NCBI GenBank assembly: GCA_037176845.1
Contig: JAYKXP010000175.1
Span: 24,466-88,465 of the forward strand
Reading direction: 5' to 3'
Source: Paramarasmius palmivorus
Lineage: Eukaryota > Basidiomycota > Agaricomycetes > Agaricales > Marasmiaceae
Length of the DNA: 64,000 nucleotides
In this document: in pieces, positions 43,875 to 55,251 of the stretch
How the letters are laid out: each line of letters opens with the position of its first letter
How positions within the stretch are numbered: the stretch's first letter is position 1
Notes under the pieces: generated by a model
What the model was told of the DNA's origin: nothing
What the model saw: only the letters and a program-made list of their open reading frames with translations
Databases searched by the model: none
Made by a program: the position numbers and the translations under genes

Positions 43875-45714
43875 TTACAATCCCTGCGTGAGCTCGTCTA
43901 AGGTAGAATACAAGGGGAGACGTTCTTTGTAGGCCATGGGCTTGCGCGCAATCATATCCGAAAATGCCGCCGGATCTTCCTCTTCAAACTGACGTTCCGT
44001 GCGGAACCCGTTCTCCACCCAACGAAAGATAGGGCCGGCTGAATACTGAGTAAAGGAAACACGTTGATCACCTGGAACAAAGTTAGTTCTTGCATGCTTT
44101 ATTTGAGGACACAAGGGAAGGGACTTACCACCAGCCACGGGGGTATTGCCATGAGTGATAACCGCAGATGGGATGGCAATCGTGGCCGCGTGAGGAAAAT
44201 CAACCACCAACTTCAACTCCCACAAAATCATCTGACCGCTTCTTGAAGGATCAAACCGACCGAGAGCAGTGATGAAACACCACCCAAAAGCCCAGTTAAA
44301 GAAATCTCGGTGCTTGTATGTCCAAACTTGGCCACCGAAATTGAACGTTGCTGCGGAGAACACACTATCAGAGAAGTTGCGAGGAAGGTTGGGATTGCGA
44401 CGATACACCGCCTCTATTGTTTCTTCGTATTTAGCATAGAGGCGCGGAGCCCAGAGAGAAAACGCCGCTGTGCAGGGTACTGTTAAATCCTATTGATAGG
44501 TCTGAAAGAAATACCTCACCATTATGATAACTGGCCATTCGCCTGACACCTTCATGCCCAATCAGCCTTGCCAAAACCGTTCCCATCGATCCCGTATTCA
44601 ACGCTACAGGCTCGGAACTACCCATGCCCATAGCACACCCAACATTGAAAGCGGGAAATCCGCCACGTCGATGATCCCTGTCCTGTTGAGCTCCGAACGG
44701 AGCAGACTGCCCCTCTGACATGATAGCGTCAAACGCTTGGTCGAGGGCTTGTACATACCCTGCACATCTTGGCCTGCCACACAAAGCAGCGATGACGCGT
44801 CCTTTGCTGTCCACAACCGGACACGGGGTTCTACCGCGTGAACGTTAACGGTGTTCCGCGAGAGAAGAGGAAAGCACTTACACACCATCCCACTGTACGT
44901 GTTTGAAGCCCTCGCTCAGAAGCTGTTTCAAGGAAAAATGCTGACGACCATCCCCTTTCTTCGATCCCATTTTGCCGGTATGGGCCCCTTTAGCAGCGGC
45001 CATGTCTTCGGCAAGGAAGCCAACTGATAAGGGGGATGCTGAACCTAACACGGAGCGCAAAGCACCAGGCCGAGTGACAAAGCGTCGCTTCGCTCCCAAT
45101 TGCAGCTTGACCTCCTTTCGCTTCTCTCTGCGCTTGGAATTCTTCCAACTTTGACGCGGGGCTGGACATTCGGCGACAGTAGTACACGATTGTGAAGGCA
45201 GAGGCGGGGGTGGAGGCGATGGTGAAGGCGAAGGTGATTCAGGAGGAGACCTTGCGTGTGAGGTAGAGGTGCGCTTCTGCCGTTTGCGGGGTATCTCAAC
45301 GCAATCCAGGATGAGCCTAGCTCTTCGTGGTCGAACTCGGCCTGGATGCGATACGCCCTACAGACGGTTTAAGTACGTGTAAGAAAACTACAACTGATAT
45401 AACGCACTGTGGAATTATCCGAAGACTCGTTGTCTGACTGATCGCTCAAATCGCTCAATTCACCACCAAAGAGCTCAGTCCATAACTCGTTTGACACCGG
45501 CTCGGGACCCAAATCCTCTTCCAGAGTGATAGGAGGCCCTTCACGTTTGGAGGCTTCCTTCAGTGTAGAGGCTAGCTTGAACGAAGGGGACGCCGACACG
45601 GGAAAGACTGGCTGTGGGAAGCCAGTCTGGGAGGCCTAAGCTTGAGATCAGCCTCTAGGAGAGAAAAAGATAACTGGTGCTTACAAGATAACGAGGAGTG
45701 AGATTGGAGGACAT
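43875..45714 (-). CDS. TET/JBP-family 2-oxoglutarate/Fe(II) dioxygenase
   Basis: Six exons in phase from ATG 45714 (MSSNLTPRYL) to the stop at 43875; about 510 residues. The N-terminal half is Ser/Pro-rich and basic with an acidic patch (GGELSDLSDQSDNESSD). The catalytic domain runs from FKHVQWDG and PVVDSKGRVIAALCG to the C-terminus. HRDFFNWAFGWCFITALGRF gives the iron-binding H-x-D; PSAVITHGNTPV gives the distal His; QRVSFTQYSAGPIFRWV gives the Arg expected to bind 2-oxoglutarate. This layout matches basidiomycete TET/JBP proteins, which oxidise 5-methylcytosine in DNA and are known to be linked to KDZ transposons. The gene reads in the same direction as the KDZ transposase. All catalytic residues are present and no disruption is seen, so activity is plausible. 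Confidence 0.9.
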
Positions 45715-46823
45715 CTAGGGCGAATAGAACCTATCAAAAAGAGCGGTCAGTTCCTGAGGAAGAAACCGAACCGCATAGGCGTGAGAGACGACACTGCCGG
45801 AACGCTGCCTCTTGTCCTCGTAGCTCCTTGGGAGAGAAGCGGGCGGGAGCGAGAGCGAAGGATAGCTCGTTGGAATCCGGGGTCGGTTTCCGTAACCCAA
45901 GCCACGTCCTTCGTGCAAGGAAAACCCGAGGAAGGTCTTCCAGCGCCAGCATCGAGCAAGATAAGGGAATTCACTCACCAAAAGACGGCAGTGGTTTGAA
46001 AATAAGGGTCGCAGAGCCCATTCCTTTTGTACCTCCTTCACAAATCCCCTTTCTGTTGAACTTGACTCCATGGCGAGATCGATCTTCAAGCTCCTGTCAG
46101 TTGTGTGGATACATCTATACAGCATGAAAACCTACGAGTGGCGGTAGACAGAGGTTGACAAGTGGAACTGGGCAGCGAAATGGATGATGGGAGACGATAG
46201 AAGACGATGCACTGCCACGATGATGGTTGAACCTTGTCAAGCGCTTCAGTAAACGCTGAGCGCTTATGACTAGTTGAACTCTCCTCGTCAGTATCCTAAA
46301 CAGATAGGAGGGCTGTTCTCACAGGAGTACCACAGAAACATCCGAATTAATCCTTTTATGGCTATATCTAGACTCTCGAGCAAAAGGAGTACCCTGCGGC
46401 AATAACCAGACATCGACGCCAACAGATCCGCTGAATCTCACGTCCATTTGGATCTGGGATGCCAATAGCGCAATACATGTTCCATGGACTGCTGTGGTAA
46501 CTTTAAGTTTTGTGGTTTTAATTCTTTCTTTCACTAAAAACTACCATCCAGGCTAGGGCATGTTTCTTATCTACTTACAACGAGTCAGACATCAAAGCAC
46601 GAATCGTCAATATCAAGTCGGCGGCTCTTACGGACATTAGAAGGTCTGTGGACTTTCATAGTTATTGTCACCTCCTCAAATATTATTCCACAGCTATGTA
46701 CAGCTCGTTAAACTCATTTAATGCTGAAGCAGAATAGAGGTAGAACGGCATGAGCAGAATCTCACCATACTTGTTGAATCTCACGCGCGAGTCTCTTGAT
46801 CCTTGATTCTCACCACGACCACC
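45715..46823. other. divergent intergenic region, TET/JBP versus basic-protein gene
   Basis: About 1.1 kb between the TET/JBP start (45714, minus) and the ATG at 46824 (plus). A minus-strand frame of 136 codons (46125-45715) ends with a TAG immediately before the TET/JBP ATG. It has no recognised domain and could be leader sequence, an alternative 5' exon or a chance frame. Nothing else recognised. Confidence 0.4.
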
Positions 46824-48050
46824 ATGGCACCCCCAATCATTCAAGAGCAATATCGAGCCAATCGATACGCCAGCGATTCATTTGTGAATTACGAACTCAC
46901 CGTTGCGCATTCAGCGCACCTTGGCCCTAGGACAGCAAAAGACCTAGAAGTCGGCGTACAACGACTAAACTCCAGTGGGGTGAACGTTCGCTATGTATAC
47001 AGCTGTATCGACGACATAGAATTGTGGCCTGATGATCTGCCTCCTTCCGATTGGGATCCCGATGAATCCGACTCTGGTAAGTCTTGTATTCTCAGAGTCT
47101 TGATACTTCTACTGAAGTTTTAAATGGTAATGGATGTAGACGGTTCTGAAGGTACATGACAGCTCATGCCATGATTCAGGTAACCTTGTAACCATGTTTA
47201 TAGGTTTTGCGGCTACCAACAGCGATGTGATATCCGAACAGTGTGAAGTCAGAAGCGCTTCATTCCTAACTGAAATGCAGAGTACTACTTCGTACAAGAA
47301 GCCCTTGAAAGGTCAGGATTAGTGGGCTTTCTATCTGACAGCTACTGAATCCACTTCAGCTAAGCCTCAGCGACTGGTGTTGATTGGCCGTGATACTTTA
47401 ACGAAACCGAAGGAATTCGAACGAGCAAGACCTAGATCCTTGCTCGCTTCAGGTAAAGTTGGGATTATAAGATTCAGTCGTGCGTCTGGTTAATGATGAA
47501 TTAGCTGAACCTCACGCGGAGGTAATTGTCCGTCTGGATTCTGAGTTACCAGCGTCCAAAAGTCTCGCAAAAACGCCGCAAAGGGGTAATCTGGAATCAA
47601 AGGAAGACGATAAGCAGGTTAGGAGGACTTGCGGTAGGAAGAACGGCGTAGAGAAGAGCCGTGTTTGCGTCCAGAGTGGTTCAGGTGAGCGCTCCCATCC
47701 TTTGCCTTTACACCGTGATCCTCATTCCTCCTCAGACTTGCAGATCCATTCCCCAGAATCAATTTCCGCCGGGAATCTTCTGGTAGATGAAAGAAAGGCT
47801 CGAAAACGCGCGGCATCTCAGCGGTACTATCAAGACAACGCAGAGCGACTCAAGGCTCGTGCTCAAGAGCGGCGTAAAAGGTGTGAGATTCAGCTTTTAT
47901 TCAATCTGTAAGCCTCATTGTTGCGGTAGAGTGAATGAGGAGGTGGGTCATCTTCCCCGCAGTGTACGAGAGCGTACACTGGAGCTTAAACGAGCTCGTC
48001 AAAGAGAGTATTCTCGGCGTCACAGAGAGAAGAAGCAGAAGCAGTCATAG
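46824..48050 (+). CDS. basic-region (bZIP-like) cassette protein, spliced
   Basis: Seven exons join in phase from ATG 46824 (MAPPIIQEQYRANRYASDSF) to the TAG at 48048-48050. Junctions lie near 47081 (GTAAGT), 47152, 47326, 47453, 47683 (GTGAGC) and 47880 (GTGTGA), each with a good AG acceptor. About 330 residues. The N-terminal part is acidic (WPDDLPPSDWDPDESDS). The C-terminus has two similar basic helical stretches, ARKRAASQRYYQDNAERLKA and LKRARQREYSRRHREKKQK, resembling a bZIP-type basic region without an obvious leucine zipper. A DNA-binding role is inferred. It is divergent from TET/JBP and convergent with the gene at 48212-48820. Confidence 0.6.
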
Positions 48051-48211
48051 GTCATCATTTTTTTATATCTCTACGTTACTCGCAATTACGATCGAAGGTC
48101 TACTAAACGCTATTTGTCGGGGACCCAATGTCCTAGGACGGGGGCTTTTCCTTCTCGGGGTTTGTAGAGTAATACGCTGCATGGTGGTTATGAGACGGCA
48201 TCACATATCGC

Positions 48212-48820
48212 TTATGAAGAAAGGACGTACTCTTGGATCAGTCTGACGACGTGGTCGAGATCGTCATAAGTCAAGTCCACCAGCTTCTGGTCAACGTGCT
48301 TGACCACAAGCAGGGGTCCAAGTAGCTCCCCCTTGCCTTTCATCTCATCCATCCAGAGTCGGTTGCGATCGCGTTCGTGATGGAGATATCGGTTAGGGAG
48401 AAAGTAGGCAATGAAAGCGACCCCAGTTTGTGCTACCTGGCTGCCTCGGTGGAGACCAAAAGCAACCGGTCTAGTGAGGTGAGTCGACGACACCCAATTG
48501 TCAGCTAGCAGATATTGTATGCCAGTTTCAGGGGGCTCCCTCTCCTGCTTCATCACACCCAGTGGCACGATGTGCGGCTGTGTACACCGAGTTCCGAAAA
48601 ATAACGCGTTCTTTGTGGTCGCTATCTCCTAGCAAGGAATTAGATCCGATGCAAGCCTGAAATACTCAAGACTCACCCCTTCCTTTATCAGGTCCTCGTG
48701 TTCTTCCGCAAAACGTTGTACTTGCTTGTCGGTCGCAGGAGAAGGATAACACTCGTCCATGTCCTTCCCTGGCTGAGGAAAATGAACAACGTAGCAGTCG
48801 TAGCAGTCTGATGGTTCCAT
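48212..48820 (-). CDS. hypothetical cassette protein with a GPLLVV block
   Basis: Two exons: ATG 48820 (MEPSDCYDCYVVHFPQPGKD) to a GTGAGT near 48676, then an exon from about 48630 to the stop at 48212; about 185 residues. The C-terminal part reads GELLGPLLVVKHVDQ followed by LVDLTYDDLDHVVRLI, similar in arrangement to GPLLVVWDNEDIITHENLEL in the ORF at 7502-8020. No known domain. It ends 160 bp from the convergent stop at 48050. Confidence 0.55.
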
Positions 48821-48966
48821 AAAAATTCAAGTGTAGGGATGGTCTTATATCTGAAAATAAATGACATGCAGTCATATGGAGATGCAAGATTGGTAAGAAA
48901 AGATTGGGGCGACGAGCGGTGCGGTTTATATATTTTCCAATTTCTTGGAGATACTAATAGGTACGT

Positions 48967-49343
48967 TTACAATTCGATATCGGAATCCATTAAACCAGCC
49001 GCCTCAGTGGGCGTAGGACTAAACAAGGGAACAAATATCTTCTTCCTTCTGGGAGATCCACGATTGAAGTAGACCGTTGGAGCGACCACTGAGGGCGTAT
49101 GGAAGCAACCTAGATAATATTGACTCGGTGGCGAGGGTGGCATTGGCTGCGGTGCGGGTGGCGATCTGATCCTGATCGTTCGGAGGTACCTTAAGCGACG
49201 CTTTTTGCGAGCGACGGTATCTACCAAAGGATGATGGGGAGAGAGAAACTTCTGGTATTCCGTTTCAGCAAAGCAATCCAGTGAAAAAGAATAAAGAAAC
49301 TCACCTTTCTTGATTTTTGACGAAGGGCTGAATAGTTCGTCAT
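48967..49343 (-). CDS. hypothetical small basic Pro-rich protein
   Basis: Two exons: ATG 49343 (MTNYSALRQKSRK), GTGAGT donor near 49304, acceptor TTTGGTAG near 49220, then an exon starting DTVARKKRRLRYLRTIRI, a Pro-rich middle (PPAPQPMPPSPPSQYY) and the stop at 48967. About 100 residues. The basic N-terminus could bind nucleic acid or act as a nuclear signal. No family recognised. Confidence 0.45.
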
Positions 49344-49399
49344 GTTGGGCCTGATTAACAGTTAGTCTAACGGCGGATAATTGAGATCTTTGGTATCCG

Positions 49400-49560
49400 A
49401 ATGGTAATTACCAATGCCTATTGCCGCCGTCGATCTGGAAAGGTGGAGTCTGGGTAACCTAGGTAAGCAAATTGACCCAAGAGACAGGGTTACAAAGCTC
49501 ACAGGGTTCAAAATTCACTGTATCACGGGAAGAGTGCTCTGTTGGGGGCTGAACAGCAAG
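49400..49560 (-). repeat. possible tRNA-headed SINE-like module downstream of the RNase H1-domain gene
   Basis: Minus strand from about 49556: TTCAGCCCCCAACAGAGCAC followed by CTCTTCCCGTGAT and a B-box-like TTTTGAACCCTG, then a tail ending GGCATTGGTAATTACCAT near 49405, similar to the GGTAGTTACCAAT tail of family A. The head starts about 145 bp after the stop at 49701, in the sense direction. The A-box match is poor, so this is weaker than the other four modules. Confidence 0.35.
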
Positions 49561-49700
49561 CAAACAATTTATATTCTCTGCGAAGATCGACAACGTTTTT
49601 TTTTTACAATTTACCAAAAGGGGACATAACTAAACGAACGAACGACAATTTTTGACAAGCTATACTGAGCTAACTATCTAAGCCTATTGAAATGCAACGT

Positions 49701-50913
49701 CTAAGGGGCCAGTGGAAGAGGGTCAGTAGCAAGACGCAGAGTATATCCCGGCTTCTGGTTGTAGTAGGCACGGGTATACTCAACCAAGGCTTGGCTGAAA
49801 GTGGAGTGCTTCGTGGCTCTATGGCCAGAGACCCCGTTGACTAGGTGTTCTCCCACTTCGTACCTATGCAAGAGTGAGTACAGAAGTAACACTGTCCTGA
49901 AAGGCTGCTCACCATTGTCCCCAGAATATTCCCACCTCTCTCCCGACGTAGATAACATAGAATCGGGTACCTTCTGGGACATCTGTGGGGGGCTCGATGG
50001 TGCTAGGCGCGGGGATTCCAGGAGCCTGAGTGCTTGCGATGTTGGTCGCCGTGTTGGTCGCCGTGTTGGTCGCCGTGTTGGCGTTGGTCGCGGTGTCGGT
50101 TGCGTTATTACCGGCAGAAGGAGGGACAGTCTGGACAGCAGCCTGAGTAGCTGTTGGAGAAGTTCCCGGGTTGGTGGCGTCGGTGAGTGCAATGGAATCT
50201 TCACTGCTGAGACTGGATGCGTCCCAATCAGCAGAGAACGAAGACACATCAGCCAAGGAATCTTCGGCTTCCCTGGGGTCGAGAGGCCTGCGAGTGTTGG
50301 AAGTCTGGATGGCGACGTTGTTAGTGGCAACGTCTGGGGCTCCGAACGTCACGCCCACGACTTGTGGAGGCTCCTCGTGGCTGGGCACATCCACAGCGAC
50401 ATACAAGTTGCCATCCCGATAGAAATGGCCGCGCTGTTCCTCATCATCCGTTGGGACGATCAGACCGTTTGGCACGGTTGCGATTGCAGCGGGACCACGG
50501 CGCTGAGGTCGATACTGTTCCGGGTGAACGCGTTGAATCTTGGTGGTAGTGGTGACCACCAGCCCTTTGAACGAGTGGTAAGCTATAGTAAAAGCATAAG
50601 ACCATGATAAAAAAACGTACCACCATATTCCTCGACCGTAGTGCGCACGATAGTCTGGCCTAAAAATTGCTCAGAAAGTGTTTTAACAAAGGAAAACGAA
50701 CGTACCTCTTTCAGGCTGATGCTCCAGATAGTTGAAGCTCTGAGGCATGACATACGCAAGCCTCTCTTGTCCTTGAGGACGGCCTGATTACAGGGACAGA
50801 CGTTAGAAGATTACCAGTAAGAGAATAGAGAACGTACTGGCTGTAAGAACGGATCCGTTGCGCCGATCTACGGGGGAAGGAGGACGAGGAACGTCGGAAT
50901 ATTGGGTCTGCAT
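49701..50913 (-). CDS. RNase H1 N-terminal (viroplasmin-like) domain protein
   Basis: Five exons in phase from ATG 50913 (MQTQYSDVPRPPSPVDRRNG) to the stop at 49701; about 315 residues. A central Asn/Ala/Thr repeat (NTATNTATNTAT) is encoded by a 12-bp tandem repeat. The C-terminal domain RFYVIYVGREVGIFWGQW, split by an intron, then YEVGEHLVNGVSGHRATKHS, FSQALVEYTRAY and a short C-terminus resembles the RNase H1 N-terminal domain shared with caulimoviral viroplasmin proteins, a small fold that binds RNA-DNA hybrids or dsRNA. No catalytic RNase H domain follows. In the cassette it may recognise R-loops or transposon RNA (inference). The intron junctions all preserve phase. Confidence 0.75.
50041..50100. 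repeat. 12-bp coding tandem repeat
   Basis: GTTGGTCGCCGT is repeated in tandem about three times and then degenerates, encoding Asn-Thr-Ala-Thr repeats in the RNase H1-domain protein. Length polymorphism is likely. Confidence 0.75.
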
Positions 50914-51859
50914 ATTGCTGAGGGAAGCTAGGATGGTGGTGGTAGGAAAGCAAGAGGTGGTGGTCACGCAATCTTGATGGTTCGTACCGTTTCCAAAAAC
51001 CTGTCACCACGTGGGCCACTAATCTGATCAAGTTTCAGGGTGTTTTCTGCCTGGAATTCTGGACAACACTGGTAATTTCCAACGGTCAGGAGCGGCGCGC
51101 GGAAAATGCGAAAGGTACGGACCAGTGGACCAAAATTCCTGGCTCTCCTGCTCAACATGCCCAAGAAAAGGGAGTCCTACCGTGCTTGATTGGCCCTACT
51201 TCAGTCTCAGTTGGGTTGTTTTCAGGCGTCCATTCAATACGACAGCCCTACAAAATACTCCAACGCAATAGTTCATCTTTGGTGCCAAACCTTCGATCCG
51301 CTGAATGAGGCATGTGCAGAGCCTGCTCCGGTAGAAGGGGAGCATGTCCTGAGGGATAACGGTGAGCTTACTCGAGAGGTGAGGACGTCGTATGCTTTAG
51401 GACGGATTGTCACTCACCAGCTCTGTACAGAGAATTAAAAATTGGTTTCGGTATCAATGCTTTCTCAAAACCGACGCTCCGAACGCGTCCATATAACATG
51501 TGTGTGAGCTCAAACAATTTCTGTGTCATTTAATCCATCGTGAATGATTCTTCTATTGTCCAGCGAGGAGCCAATAAGGCATTCCTTCGTAGTAGTAGAA
51601 CTCGAGTAGAACTAGAGCCCTCTGAACCTGTAATTTGAAATCTCAGTTGTGAACAGTAATTAGACAAGGCGGCAAACAGGTAGTCACCAGTGGTCACATA
51701 TTTTTGCCGGTTTTAAGGGACCGTAACCAGATCCGTTTCAGATCGGGAGCTTGACGCGTTATATTATTGCCCAGAGGAAACGATCCCCTTCCTTGCTCCT
51801 GGCTTACTCCTCCATTTCCAAGCGCTTCCTCACGGTCACTATCTTGCCCGAAGCTCACT
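50914..51859. other. divergent intergenic region
   Basis: 945 bp between the start of the RNase H1-domain gene (50913, minus) and of accessory gene R (51860, plus). An 82-codon plus-strand frame (51190-51438) has no recognised domain and no supported splice partners. Promoters for both genes are expected here; no clear TATA box was found. Confidence 0.4.
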
Positions 51860-54825
51860 ATGGTCAACCCTGGCGCTTTCACAGGTTCTAGATTGACTTT
51901 TCTCCATTCCCATATCGAGGCCTACGGTGTCGCGGTTCAAGAGGGATGGGTGAAAGATTTTGTGGCTGACTTGGCCCGTCGCTACCACAAGAGGTATCCT
52001 GCAAGTCTTGAACACAACAAGGAACCCACGGAGGAGCATCTAGCTTCCGTGAACGATGATGCCCCAGACCCAGAGACCATGTTTCCGATTCGCAAGGCAA
52101 ATCAAAGCGAGGAGGCATTCCAAGAGGTAGTTCGAGAGCACGAGAACCTGAAATCAATCACGAATTACCGTGTCGCGGTGAGTCACAGTCACATACGTCA
52201 CAAATTCAGAACACTTACCTTCAACTTCTATCAGCAAATCGCTCGTTGGATGAAATACCACTATGACAAGAGTCGCGGAATCAAAAGCAAGGACAATCCA
52301 TTCAGCAAGCTTATGAACCGACTCACCGGATCGTCTGTCGAGGAGCCGAAACGCAAGGCTCGAACGTACGACTTGTGGGCGAAGGGACATCCGGAGAGAG
52401 TGGACGAGTTGGTTGCAACCAGGATGGAAGAGCTCAGATTAATGGCTGAAGATGTCGTGGATGCCGATGAGACTGCTGTGGTTGATGGAGAGATGTCGAA
52501 GGGGGCAGATGGCGGATCGGATTTGTCCGAGGATGACAAGGAGCCGGAAAAGGGAGAGGAGGACAGTGGAAGCCAGTCCGATAAGGCAGAGAAGGGGAAG
52601 AAGCCGAAGAAGGCAAAGAGAGGCAAGAAGAAGGGAAAGTTCGTAAAGAAAGGTATGTTCAACCTACCAGTCATTGTTGGTGTCAAATGCTGAGACCGGG
52701 GTAGGCAAGAAAGCATTCGTACGTGTGAGGCAGGAAGTCATCAAAAAGGAGTACGACAGTCTATCGCCAGAAGACAAGAAGAGTTGGGAAGATGCAGTAC
52801 AGGAAGATTGGGATAAACGTGTTGCGGAACACAAAGCGTCCCTTGATAGGGGTTTTTCCACGGAACCTCAAGCACGTCAGGAGTAGGTTTACTTTCGTTA
52901 CAACGTAGTCTCTTTACTCATGTTTCTTCGTTTTTAGCTGTATTGCTCGTCTTCCCAGCTTCATCCAACCCATTCTCAACGGTATCACGGAAGCAACAGG
53001 CATGCATTGCACGCTTGTCGTCGGCGGCCCAGAGCCTGCAGACATGGGCCGCTTAAACGTCGTATCGTAAGTAATTTTAGCAGATAGCGACAGTACAACC
53101 TGTAGCTAACGTCGCTCTTAGATTTCATTCTGGAGAAACGCTCAGTAACCCTGCCATGAATTTTGGAGAAGCATGTCAGGAAGGTTATCGCAACCTCCTG
53201 ATACCGCTTTACGGGTCATACCTCCGCAAATGTTTCAGTGAGTGTTCCTTGGTTATCAAAGAAGTAGCAACACTGGTAGCTAATAATGTCATTTAGCAAT
53301 CGAGGAATGTAAAAGTCGCGCTCTGCCCAAATCCGCCCTGTCCCTTGAAGGCGTCTTGATGGGAGAGCTCGGCGTTAACTTCGATGCGCTAGATACGCCT
53401 GGTATACCCCGCGATGAACAGCCCAGCGGTACCAGTGCTGTATCCACTGGGCCTGGAAGCCAGAAAGAGGCGGTTGACAGTCAGAAGGGTTCTCAGAAGC
53501 GAACTACGCCGTCTACCCAAACCCAATCAACTGTCGTCAACTCTACCAACTCTACCGGTGACAAACCAGAGCAGGCGGCTTCCAGAAATCCCCCAGCGGC
53601 TCGGGACTCCTCCACATCTTCCCAGCCACCTCCTACAACTGCCAATCCTCCGGAATCTGGTACACCAAAGGTGTCTACGCAGCCTTTACCATCTCCAGGA
53701 CAAGTTTCCTCCAACTTTTCACCTCCCCCGTCCCCTATACTCTCCAGCGCTTCTTCTCCCCCGCCGGGCTCGCCTCCTACCACCATACCCCCTTCAACAC
53801 CGCAGTTAGCTAGCTCACCGCTTTATCCTCCCTCACCAGACGGCTCTATCGCAACTGCTGATCTAGATATACCTCCCATAGACCTGGAAGAGCCCGATCA
53901 GGACGCCTGCAATCCAGAGCCGGCACGTCCTTCCAGGAAGCGAGCAAATCCTGACAGTGAGGAGCTCACCAATGGTCGTAGCTCTGGCGGTAATAAGAGG
54001 CCCAGAAGATCGACAACAGGATCGACAACTGTAGCCGAAAAGGCAGTGGCCAGTGGAACCACCAGAAAACAGGAAACATCCTCTTCAACGCGCGCAGCAG
54101 TCCGATCTCAACGTCCTCAAACCAAGGAAAAGCCCATTCCCGTCATACCCATTCAAACCAAGCCCAAGGTTCCCACTACCGCTTCCCCAAACGCCGCGTC
54201 TCAGCCTTCTGGTAGATCCAAACGAAAGGCTACACAGGAGCAATCTCACCTGGAGCAGCCAAGGAAGAGGGCGAACCGTGGAAACGACACCGCCACTGCG
54301 ATCACGACGGTACGGTGTCCTGATGGTGCTCCTGCCTACGTCCAGAACATCATTTCAATGGCCACAGAGGCAGGTATGGGAGACCGTTTTCTACAAACGC
54401 TCATTCTGTATCTACGCCTGGAGGATGATCAAGGCTATCAGGGTGGTAGCCTGAAGACCGTCAATCGTCCAGAAGAGATCAAACAGTGGTATAAACGCAG
54501 GCGTGCGGTTTGGTACCCCAATATTGGTGACCTGGCCCGTTTTGGCCAAGAATTCAAATCTTGGTTTGGCGCATGCTCTCCGGCCTGGAGAGTTTCAAAA
54601 GGCAGTTCTTTGCCCTTGGTTAGGAAAAATGGAGGTGACTGGGTGTGCCTGCAGGTTCTGGGGGCAAATGGAATTGGGGCGTTCTTAGTGGCTTTGATCT
54701 GGTGGAAGAAAGCTATCAGTGCATCTTCTTTGAAAGGTTCTCGCTTGGAAGAGCTCCAGTCCCGGTTTGACGCCATGTTTGATGAGGTAGAGTATACATT
54801 CCAGTCGCTTTCGGTACAGATTTAG
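51860..54825 (+). CDS. large KDZ-cassette accessory protein, copy R
   Basis: Homologue of the minus-strand gene at 33446-36672, about seven exons, ~940 residues, from ATG 51860 (MVNPGAFTGSRLTFLHSHIE) to the TAG at 54823-54825. An in-frame upstream ATG at 51767 is less likely, because MVNPGAF aligns with MPNPGVF of copy L. Blocks in order: RKARTYDLWAKGHPERVDEL; an acidic/lysine-rich linker; EYDSLSPEDKKSWEDAVQED (HMG-like helix); LPSFIQPILNGITEATGM with VVGGPEPADMGRLN; FGEACQEGYRNLLIPLYGSY; a long Pro/Ser/Thr-rich segment with basic clusters; and the C-terminal domain (NRPEEIKQWYKRRR, FKSWFGACSPAWRV, GANGIGAFLVALIWWKKAI). Divergence from copy L is large, so these are old paralogues or separate cassettes. 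Intact as read. Confidence 0.75.
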
Positions 54826-54954
54826 GTATTGGTGTATTTGTAATCCAGCGTCTAATGTAATTGGGCGTCTTTCAATGTCACAGGTCACAAACCAGAATGT
54901 CTTTTTCTAGCCGTCTAATTGGGGATGTGATGAAGAAACGTTACTATGTAAATA

Positions 54955-55250
54955 TCGGATTTGTAGTGCAGTGGATTGTGCGTCAGTACGTTGATGTTGT
55001 ACCCTATGCTTACTAAGTATTTTGCTGGCTGTGGGTTCAATTCTGCTCTGTTGCAGATCTACGGTGGTGCACCTCCGGAGTCCGGGGGCATATTCCTAAT
55101 TTGGTACTGGCTATGAGCTGTTGCGGCCAAGCTGCCTGGTCCCTGCCATGGGACTGGTAGTTACCAATTGGCTTATAGCCCAGGAATTTCTTGACAGGCT
55201 GCTACCATTGTGGATGCATGGGCCCAAATTGGTAGTACCATATGTGCATA
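54955..55250 (+). repeat. tRNA-headed SINE-like module A2
   Basis: Head GTAGTGCAGTGGATTGTGCG (from 54963), B-box-like GGGTTCAATTCTGC near 55028, body with CCTCCGGAGTCCGG, and a tail with CTACCATTGTGGATGCAT, AAATTGGTAG and TACCATATG ending near 55240. The tail matches module A1 in inverted orientation. The head lies about 138 bp after the stop of accessory gene R. Confidence 0.7.
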
Positions 55251-55251
55251 T

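Noticed and set aside
45715..46125. 136-codon minus-strand ORF directly upstream of TET/JBP
   Set aside because: It ends with TAG just before the TET/JBP ATG, shows no domain and no splice sites that join it in frame; kept only as intergenic comment.
51190..51438. 82-codon plus-strand ORF between two divergent genes
   Set aside because: No domain, no homologue recognised and no supporting splice sites; likely chance.
37905..55250. Terminal inverted repeats of a 17-kb transposon at 37905 and 55240
   Set aside because: The inverted similarity (CTACCATTGTGGATGCAT) is the tail of two SINE-like modules, each with its own tRNA-like head, so it does not define transposon ends.
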